6,109 nt of DNA from assembly GCA_031178305.1 (NCBI GenBank), contig JAPSJG010000250.1, positions 1 through 6,109 on the forward strand. The letters run 5' to 3'. Under the pieces are notes generated by a model. That model made no database searches. It had not been told where the DNA came from and worked only from the letters and a program-made list of their open reading frames with translations. This document shows, in pieces, positions 1 to 5,231 of this stretch. Made by a program: the position numbers and the translations under genes. Source of the DNA: Sinorhizobium sp. GTDB lineage: Bacteria; Pseudomonadota; Alphaproteobacteria; Rhizobiales; Rhizobiaceae. Positions within the stretch are counted from its first letter, which is position 1. Each line of letters begins with the position of its first letter.

Positions 1-1384
1 CGGCGCTCATGGTGTCGGCTCCGGCCGCGAGCTTCGGCTTGGCAGAAGCCGTGCCGGCCGTAGCGGCGGCCTGCTGCGGCAGTGCCGGGCCAATGACCCC
101 ATCGACCTTGTCCAAGGCGGCAACCACACCCGCAGAATCCTGGGGTGACGACTTCAGGATCGCCAAGGCCTCGCGGGCCGCCTTCGATGCGCCGTTCGCC
201 GCCGCGGCCAATCCCGGTTCGGAACTGTCCGCCGGCTTGAACTCCGCAAGCGACTGGAGAGCGAATTCAGTTGCCGATCGCGCCGCGGCAAGCTGCTCGG
301 CCGTCGGTTGCTTGCCGCCGGCATAAAGCCCCTTCAACAACGCGAGCGCCTTGGCCGCTTCGGCCTTCAGGCCATCGAGCCCGTTGGTTGCCGTGTTCGC
401 CGGCGCGCTGGCAATCGCGGCGACCTGCGCACCCGCCGGCCGATCGAAGGGGACCGCCGCGCGCATGGCCACCTTGCTGGCGTCGTCGTTCATCATGTCG
501 GCACGGATGATGTGGCTGCCTACCGAGAGCTCGATCGCCCCGTCAATGACAAAATGACCGCTGTCATCGGCCTTCACTTCCCCGAGCAGCTTATCGTCGG
601 CGTAGATGCGGACCAGTGCCCCCGGTTTGGCATTGCCTGCGACGAACATCGTCGTGCCTTCGATCTCGACGGCGGTCACCTGCAGTCCCGGCACGCCGTT
701 GGGCGTGGCCGGCGCATCCGTCGGCGCCGTGGGTTTGGCGGCTGCCTGCGCGGGCATCTCTTCGGCTTTCGGCGTCGTGATCAGCCGGCTTGCCTCGCCC
801 GGCTTGGAGACCATCGCCAGCAATTGCCCGCCGGGGTCCTTCGGCACGGAAATGGTCGCAACCTCGTCCGATATCTTGCTGGCGCCGCCGGCACCGACGC
901 TTCTAAGCGTCAGCTGGTGGTCGCCTGCGGCAAGCGGCTTGTCGAAGACGGCAGCGAAATCCCCGGTCGCATTGACCTCGGCGGTCCCAACCACCGTATC
1001 GCCGCTCAGGATTTCGAGCTTGGTGCCCGGCTCGGCACGACCGGCAATCACGGTCGACCCATCGGGCTCGACGCGAAGGAGGTCAAATCCGGGCATGGTC
1101 CAATCGGCGGCCGGAACCGGCGTGCCAGTAGCAGCCGGATCGGACGCGGCGCTGCCGGCGGAACGCGCGGTGGTCTGCTCGCTTTCTGTGCCTTGCGTTG
1201 CGGCGGGCGCCTTGGCGACCTTGGCTTCCGGTGCCGGCCCTACCGTCTGGCCGCTGCCCGCGGAGGATCGTGCGGTCTCTTCCTCGGCGTTGTCGCGCAG
1301 GTTCGGCTGGACCACGAAAACCATCAGCGCCGTCGCAATCGCCAGCACGCCGAGGGCCACCCAACTGGCCTTGTTCTTTATCAT
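1..1384 (-). CDS. Membrane-anchored envelope protein with two Ig-like domains, probably LysM-containing (C-terminus off window)
   Basis: This is an uninterrupted frame of 461 visible residues running off the left edge, so the C-terminus is missing. Residues 1-6 are short and basic, and 7-25 form a hydrophobic segment that reads as an N-in signal anchor. Residues about 30-95 are a low-complexity linker rich in Ala, Glu, Pro and Thr. Residues about 100-162 and 234-312 look like two related Ig/BIG-type beta domains: each has a V.GxAxPGxxxxI core followed by a D-K/T-xxxG turn and an alternating beta pattern. They are separated by a second Ala/Pro-rich linker. Residues about 335-435 are Ala/Leu-rich and probably helical. 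The start is supported by GGAG at 1391-1394, six bases before the ATG. In rhizobia, proteins of this build often end in a LysM peptidoglycan-binding domain; that part is not visible, so LysM is an inference. A periplasmic, cell-wall-associated role is likely, but no enzyme motif is seen. Confidence 0.85.
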   Translation of the reverse strand, partial: MIKNKASWVALGVLAIATALMVFVVQPNLRDNAEEETARSSAGSGQTVGPAPEAKVAKAPAATQGTESEQTTARSAGSAASDPAATGTPVPAADWTMPGFDLLRVEPDGSTVIAGRAEPGTKLEILSGDTVVGTAEVNATGDFAAVFDKPLAAGDHQLTLRSVGAGGASKISDEVATISVPKDPGGQLLAMVSKPGEASRLITTPKAEEMPAQAAAKPTAPTDAPATPNGVPGLQVTAVEIEGTTMFVAGNAKPGALVRIYADDKLLGEVKADDSGHFVIDGAIELSVGSHIIRADMMNDDASKVAMRAAVPFDRPAGAQVAAIASAPANTATNGLDGLKAEAAKALALLKGLYAGGKQPTAEQLAAARSATEFALQSLAEFKPADSSEPGLAAAANGASKAAREALAILKSSPQDSAGVVAALDKVDGVIGPALPQQAAATAGTASAKPKLAAGADTMSA

Positions 1385-1458
1385 GCCACTCTCCACAGGA
1401 GCGAAGCTTTTGCCCCGCGCATCCCCTTTGCCGGCCTACGGTGCCGAGTCCTCGAAGT

Positions 1459-1464
1459 ATTATA
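1459..1464 (-). promoter_or_regulatory. Candidate -10 box (TATAAT) for the envelope-protein gene
   Basis: Read on the minus strand, this is a perfect TATAAT, about 75 bases upstream of the envelope-protein ATG at 1384. No good TTGACA-like -35 box lies 16-18 bases further upstream; the best available is a weak TTCGGC. A TATAAT can arise by chance, but it stands out in this GC-rich region and sits in a plausible place. Confidence 0.3.
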
Positions 1465-1500
1465 GCGCAACGTGGGTCTCTCGCCGAATTCTTCAATCTA

Positions 1501-1536
1501 GTGCGGAAATTGCTAACGATTCCTGCAGTTCCGCAC
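1501..1536. repeat. Perfect 8-bp inverted repeat in the divergent intergenic region
   Basis: GTGCGGAA at 1501-1508 is exactly mirrored by TTCCGCAC at 1529-1536, with a 20-base spacer. It lies between two divergent genes, 37 bases upstream of the TATAAT-like box of the minus-strand gene and 73 bases before the first ATG of the plus-strand gene. It could be a regulator-binding dyad, or a stem-loop if transcribed. No T-run follows on either strand, so it is not a typical intrinsic terminator. Confidence 0.55.
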
Positions 1537-1609
1537 AAGCTCCGACTGCACGCGCGGGCGCCCACGAGATGTCTTTTTCGTCATTTTCCTTGACCCATGC
1601 TGCGCCGCG

Positions 1610-2242
1610 ATGTCTCTTGGCCACATGAACAAGGATACGAACCCGATTCTCTCCGTCTGCGTCTATTGCGGTTCGCAGCCGGGCCGCGACCCGACCCATG
1701 ATCAGGCAGGCCGAATTCTCGGCAAATCAATTGCGGAGCATGGCCTCAAGCTCGTCTATGGCGGCGGCACGCGCGGTATCATGGGCGCGGTCGCAAGCGG
1801 CGTGCTCTCCGGCGGCGGCCACGTCACCGGCATTATTCCCGAATTCCTGATGGACAAGGAAGCGACACGCCACTCGCTGGGGCAACTCAACGAGCTGATC
1901 GTTACGGCCGACATGCATGAGCGCAAGCACAAGATGTTCGATCGGGCGGACGCCTTCGTGGCCCTTCCCGGCGGCATCGGCACGCTCGAGGAAATTGTCG
2001 AGATCATGACCTGGGCACAGCTCGGCCGCCACCGCAAGCCGATGATCTTCGGCAATATCAACGGATTCTGGACGCCGATGCTGGAGCTGCTGCAGCACAT
2101 GCGAGACCAGGGCTTCGTCCACACGGCCCATCTCGTCCAACCGCTTGTGATAGATCGGGCCGAAGATATTATCCCGGCCATTCTCGCCGCCACGGCAGAG
2201 ACCGGTCGCGAGGGCGAAGCCGAGATCATCTCCAAGCTTTGA
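1610..2242 (+). CDS. LOG-family (TIGR00730) nucleotide 5'-monophosphate phosphoribohydrolase
   Basis: This 210-residue protein belongs to the LOG (Lonely Guy)/TIGR00730 Rossmann-fold family, which in characterised members cleaves cytokinin riboside 5'-monophosphates, and often AMP, to free base plus ribose 5-phosphate. Seen in the sequence: an N-terminal beta strand SVCVYCGS (15-22); the glycine-rich YGGGTRGIMGAV loop (50-61); MHERKHKMF (102-110) with the conserved Arg-Lys; and the hallmark PGGIGTLEE (120-128), which holds the catalytic and ribose-binding residues. The length is normal for a short cytosolic LOG protein. The start is unsettled: ATG at 1610 and ATG at 1625 are in frame, and neither has a clear Shine-Dalgarno. 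The later one (MNKDTN...) fits the usual short lead before the first strand. It is divergent from the envelope gene and convergent with rarD. Whether the true substrate is a cytokinin or a housekeeping nucleotide cannot be read from the sequence. Confidence 0.93.
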   Translation: MSLGHMNKDTNPILSVCVYCGSQPGRDPTHDQAGRILGKSIAEHGLKLVYGGGTRGIMGAVASGVLSGGGHVTGIIPEFLMDKEATRHSLGQLNELIVTADMHERKHKMFDRADAFVALPGGIGTLEEIVEIMTWAQLGRHRKPMIFGNINGFWTPMLELLQHMRDQGFVHTAHLVQPLVIDRAEDIIPAILAATAETGREGEAEIISKL

Positions 2243-2260
2243 TGTTTTCGGTTTTCCCTG

Positions 2261-3199
2261 CTACTCCGCCGGCGTCGGCTGTGCCGCGCGCCGCGCCCTG
2301 CTCTGCGCCAGCATCGCGCCCGAATAGATCAAGAGCGCCGCCCAGATCAGGATGAAGGCAACGAGCTTCGCGACGCCGAAGGGCTCGTGAAAGACGAAGA
2401 CGGCGATGATGAAGATCATCGTCGGGGCGATATATTGCATGATACCGATGGTCGAGAGCCTCAGCAGTTTTGCGCCGTTGGCATAGATCATCAAGGGTAC
2501 GGCGGTGACGAGGCCGCAGGCAAGGAGCAGCAGGAGATCGGTCAAGCCGGTATCGCCGAAGTGGCCCCCACCCGTCGCCTCGAGCCAGATGATGTAGCCG
2601 ATCGCCGGGATGCTGAGGAGCAGCACCTCCAGGAAGAAGCCCTGGTTCGGGCCGATCGGCAGCGTCTTGCGGAAGAAGGCGTAGAAGCCCCAGGAAATGC
2701 AGAGCCCGATCGAGACCCAAGGAAGGCCGCCGGCATCGAAGGCGAGCACGGCAACCGCGAGCGCCGCAAGCGCGATCGCCACCATCTGTGCCGGGTTCGG
2801 CCTTTCCTTGAGCAGCAGGGCACCCAGGAAGATCGAAAAGAGCGGGTTGATGTAATAGCCGAGCGCCGTCTCGATCGCGCGGCCGGCACCGATTGCCCAG
2901 ACATAAATACCCCAGTTGACGGTGATGAGCGCGGCCGTCAAAGTCGCCATCTTCAGCATGCGCGGAGACCGAAGCGCCGTCCTCACCTCCTCCGTGCGGC
3001 CGAGCCAGACCAGCACGAGGCCGGCCAGCGGCACGGACCAGACGATACGGTGCGCGACGACCTCGGGCGCGGGGATATGCGCCACCGCCTTCATGAAGAA
3101 GGGCAGGAAGCCCCAGAGCAGATAGGCCGCCAGTGCGAAGGCAAACCCTCTCGCGGAGTCGGTATTGTCGACGGGCGGTTTGGCGTTCGGCTCGGCCAT
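2261..3199 (-). CDS. rarD: RarD-type EamA/DMT-superfamily transporter
   Basis: This 312-residue inner-membrane protein has about ten hydrophobic segments (roughly residues 17-38, 46-67, 83-103, 106-130, 138-154, 161-177, 186-206, 220-240, 252-271 and 275-296), the two-times-five layout of EamA/DMT transporters. RarD-type signatures are visible: NWGIYVWAI (95-103), ETALGYYINPL (110-120), a KERP turn after helix 4, and GIMQYIAPT (252-260) in the second half. E. coli RarD is of similar length. The family is assumed to export small metabolites; no substrate is established, and the chloramphenicol link in older names is not a safe prediction. The start at 3199 is chosen because AGGA at 3208-3211 lies eight bases upstream, and because the frame continued to 3328 would add 43 residues with no family resemblance. 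The stop lies 18 bases from that of the convergent LOG gene. Confidence 0.92.
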   Translation of the reverse strand: MAEPNAKPPVDNTDSARGFAFALAAYLLWGFLPFFMKAVAHIPAPEVVAHRIVWSVPLAGLVLVWLGRTEEVRTALRSPRMLKMATLTAALITVNWGIYVWAIGAGRAIETALGYYINPLFSIFLGALLLKERPNPAQMVAIALAALAVAVLAFDAGGLPWVSIGLCISWGFYAFFRKTLPIGPNQGFFLEVLLLSIPAIGYIIWLEATGGGHFGDTGLTDLLLLLACGLVTAVPLMIYANGAKLLRLSTIGIMQYIAPTMIFIIAVFVFHEPFGVAKLVAFILIWAALLIYSGAMLAQSRARRAAQPTPAE

Positions 3200-3207
3200 G
3201 GTCCTGA

Positions 3208-3211
3208 TCCT
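3208..3211 (-). promoter_or_regulatory. Ribosome binding site that decides the rarD start
   Basis: On the minus strand an AGGA sits eight bases before the ATG at 3199, within AGGATCAGGACC. This is a good Shine-Dalgarno placement and favours this start over the upstream in-frame ATG at 3328. A second AGGA, two bases from the ATG, is too close to be the functional one. Confidence 0.6.
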
Positions 3212-3216
3212 GAGAA

Positions 3217-3229
3217 ACTCCGCCGGAGT
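3217..3229. repeat. 13-bp perfect palindrome in the rarD leader
   Basis: ACTCCG (3217-3222) and CGGAGT (3224-3229) are exact reverse complements around a single central base. The palindrome lies five bases upstream of the rarD Shine-Dalgarno. As RNA, the one-base loop would force the inner pairs open, so a protein-binding operator is at least as likely as a hairpin. It may also be chance in this GC-rich DNA. Confidence 0.4.
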
Positions 3230-3387
3230 AAAGCGCGGGGAAGTAATCACTCCGGGATCGATCTGCGGCACGAAGGCCGCCGTTCCTTGAAGCGTCCTAC
3301 TCCAACGAATGGTGATGCACCAATTCATTTCCGTGAAGCGAAGAATGAGGGCTGCTTAAGTCACGGGAAGCAATGGCCGAGACACTT

Positions 3388-3530
3388 CCTCTGCCCTGCC
3401 GGGCATCTGCCCCACAAGGCCCCACAGGCGGGGAGATACGCAAGCGCGGCCCTGCCCCGACCTCGGCTGGAATTGCCGACATCGCCGCCTGCCGATCTCC
3501 CCTTGTAGGAGATGGCCGGCAGGCGAGAGG
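3388..3530. repeat. RIME-like rhizobial intergenic mosaic element
   Basis: This 143-base element fills much of the gap between cimA and rarD. Its 21-base ends (3388-3408 and 3510-3530) are inverted copies matching at 18 of 21 positions. Each half holds its own palindrome. On the left, ATCTgCCCC (3405-3413) pairs with GGGGAGAT (3430-3437). On the right, GCCTGCC (3487-3493) pairs with GGCAGGC (3518-3524) around an inner ATCTCC/GGAGAT stem (3495-3500, 3508-3513). Two large palindromes in about 100-150 bases, with CTGCCCTGCCGGGCATCT-like ends and a CCCCACAAGG motif, are the pattern of RIME repeats, which are dispersed, non-coding and found between genes in Rhizobiaceae. The family name is from memory of the motif, not from a search. 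It encodes no protein. Its position just past the cimA stop means its stem-loops could protect or end the cimA transcript. Confidence 0.75.
3409..3428. repeat. Tandem 10-bp direct repeat inside the left RIME-like palindrome
   Basis: GCCCCACAAG (3409-3418) is followed directly by GCCCCACAGG (3419-3428), 9 of 10 identical. Removing one copy restores a compact ATCTGCCCC-loop-GGGGAGAT hairpin, so this looks like a small duplication that widened the loop of an older palindrome. Confidence 0.6.
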
Positions 3531-3562
3531 GGTTGAGGCGAATCTAAGCGGCGAAGGCGCCC

Positions 3563-5179
3563 CTACTCCGCCGCCACCAGCCCAACCTGATCGCGGTTCT
3601 TCATCAGCTTGTAGACGATGCTGTCCATCAGCGCCTGGAAGGAGGCATCGATGATGTTGTCGGAAACGCCGACCGTCCACCAGCGCGCACCCGTCCGGTC
3701 CGCAGATTCGATCAGCACCCGGGTTACGGCCTCGGTGCCGCCGTTGAGGATGCGCACCTTGTAGTCGGCGAGTTCCAGGTCGGCGATTTCCGACTGGTAC
3801 TTGCCGAGGTCCTTGCGCAGCGCGAGATCGAGCGCATTGACCGGTCCATGGCCTTCTGCGACCGACATCATCGTCTCGCCGTCAACAATGACCTTGACCA
3901 CGGCTTCCGAGACGGTTTTCAGCTTGCCGTTCGCATCGAAGCGCCGCTCGACCATCACCCGGAAGCTCTCCACATGGAAGAAATCCGGGACGGTGCCGAG
4001 GATGCGATTGGCAAGCAGCGTGAAGCTTGCATCAGCGCCCTCATAGGCATAGCCCGTCGCTTCGCGCTCCTTGACGATCGAAATCAGCTTGTCAAGGCGC
4101 GGATCGTCCTTGGAGACCGTGATGCCGCGGCGCTTCAACGCATTGATGAAATTGGCCTTGCCGCCCTGGTCGGAGACCATCACCCGGCGCAGATTGCCGA
4201 CGCTTTCGGGCGCGACATGCTCGTAGGTGCGCGGATCCTTCAACAGCGCCGAGGCGTGAATGCCGGCCTTGGTAGCGAAAGCGGAAGCGCCCACATAGGG
4301 CGCCTGCGGATCCGGTGAACGGTTGAGGAGTTCGTCGAAGGCATGCGCGAGCGTCGTCAGTTCCTGCAGCTTGTCGGCAGTGATGCCGGTCTCGTAACGC
4401 TCGCAATAGGTGTCCTTCAGGGCAAGCGTCGCGATGAGCGTGACGAGATTGGCATTGCCGCAGCGCTCGCCGATACCATTCAGCGTTCCCTGGATCTGGC
4501 GCACCCCCGCTTCGACCGCGGCGAGCGAATTGGCCACCGCCTGTCCGGTATCGTTATGAGCATGGATGCCGAGCTTTGCTCCAGGCACGCCCGCGGCGAT
4601 CACGGCGGCGACAATCTCCCGGATCTCGGCAGGTTGTGTGCCGCCATTGGTGTCGCAAAGCACGACCCAGCGCGCACCCGCCTCGAGAGCCGACTTCGCG
4701 CAGGCAGTGGCATAGGCAGGATTTGCCTTGTAGCCGTCGAAGAAGTGTTCGCAATCGACCATCGCTTCTCGGCCGGAGGCGGCGACCGCCTCCACCGACG
4801 CGCGGATGCTATCGAGATTTTCCTCGTTCGAACAGCCGAGCGCCACGTCGACATGATAGTCCCAGCTCTTGGCGACGAGACAGACCGCATCGCTGCTCGC
4901 GCCAAGCAGCGCGTTGAGGCCGGGATCGTTCGAGGCGGAGACGCCGGCGCGCTTGGTCATGCCGAAGGCGACGAAGGATGCCTGCTGCGTGCGCTTCAGC
5001 TTGAAGAACTCCGTGTCGGTCGGATTGGCGCCCGGATAACCGCCTTCGACATAATCCACGCCGAATTCGTCGAGCATTGCCGCAATCGCAATCTTGTCCT
5101 CGACCGAAAAATCGATGCCAGGCGTCTGCTGCCCGTCGCGAAGCGTCGTGTCGAAGAGATAGATGCGTTCCCTGGTCAT
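3563..5179 (-). CDS. cimA: (R)-citramalate synthase
   Basis: This 538-residue protein condenses pyruvate with acetyl-CoA to (R)-citramalate, the first step of the threonine-independent route to 2-oxobutyrate and isoleucine. The N-terminal HMGL-like TIM barrel (about 5-280) shows FDTTLRDGQQTPG (9-21) with the catalytic Arg14-Asp15, GGYPGANPTD (46-55), the metal-binding HAHND (206-210), and GIGERCGNANL (235-245). DCEHFFDGYK (142-151) is typical of CimA-type rather than classical LeuA enzymes. A linker (about 285-395) is followed by a LeuA-type regulatory domain (about 400-530), which in relatives binds the end-product amino acid for feedback inhibition. The length fits the long bacterial CimA class. 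The start is supported by GGAAA at 5186-5190, six bases before the ATG. Upstream pip lies 52 bases away on the same strand, so cotranscription is possible. 2-isopropylmalate synthase is the main alternative and is less likely on length and motifs. Confidence 0.93.
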   Translation of the reverse strand: MTRERIYLFDTTLRDGQQTPGIDFSVEDKIAIAAMLDEFGVDYVEGGYPGANPTDTEFFKLKRTQQASFVAFGMTKRAGVSASNDPGLNALLGASSDAVCLVAKSWDYHVDVALGCSNEENLDSIRASVEAVAASGREAMVDCEHFFDGYKANPAYATACAKSALEAGARWVVLCDTNGGTQPAEIREIVAAVIAAGVPGAKLGIHAHNDTGQAVANSLAAVEAGVRQIQGTLNGIGERCGNANLVTLIATLALKDTYCERYETGITADKLQELTTLAHAFDELLNRSPDPQAPYVGASAFATKAGIHASALLKDPRTYEHVAPESVGNLRRVMVSDQGGKANFINALKRRGITVSKDDPRLDKLISIVKEREATGYAYEGADASFTLLANRILGTVPDFFHVESFRVMVERRFDANGKLKTVSEAVVKVIVDGETMMSVAEGHGPVNALDLALRKDLGKYQSEIADLELADYKVRILNGGTEAVTRVLIESADRTGARWWTVGVSDNIIDASFQALMDSIVYKLMKNRDQVGLVAAE

Positions 5180-5231
5180 GGCTCGTTTCCAAAATGCAAT
5201 TCTATGGGTGGCGATGTCTTCCCGTTCCGCG

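Larger units (their letters stand above)
3200..3562. other. Gene-free region between rarD and cimA
   Basis: This 363-base stretch has no credible gene. It holds the rarD leader (ribosome binding site and 13-bp palindrome) at its left end and the RIME-like element at 3388-3530. The roughly 160 bases from 3230 to 3387 should hold the rarD promoter, because rarD reads leftward from here, but I could not find a convincing -35/-10 pair. No intrinsic terminator with a T-run follows cimA; the right-hand RIME stem (3487-3524), about 38 bases past the cimA stop, is the only strong structure there. Confidence 0.6.

Noticed and set aside
1588..1594. CTTGAC as a -35 box for the LOG gene
   Set aside because: The matching -10 position would fall inside the coding start (about 1611-1617), and nothing there resembles a -10 box.
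308..1628. Two long plus-strand open frames (308-1465 and 606-1628) opposite the envelope gene
   Set aside because: They are mirror frames of the GC-rich envelope gene: Arg/Gly-rich or low-complexity composition, no recognisable domain, and the minus-strand frame has a good start, a signal anchor and a domain pattern.
3200..3328. 43-residue N-terminal extension of rarD from ATG 3328
   Set aside because: The extension has no family resemblance, while ATG 3199 has a well-spaced AGGA and gives the normal RarD length.
2387..3508. 373-codon plus-strand open frame opposite rarD
   Set aside because: Its product is highly charged (Arg, Asp, Glu, His), with no domain, and it lies antisense to a clear ten-helix transporter before running into the RIME-like repeat.
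3487..3524. Right RIME hairpin as an intrinsic terminator for cimA
   Set aside because: The stem is strong but no T-run follows it in the cimA direction, so it was kept only as part of the repeat.
3297..3680. Short open frames across the RIME-like element on both strands
   Set aside because: They arise from palindromic GC-rich repeat DNA and overlap the end of cimA; no ribosome binding site or domain supports them.
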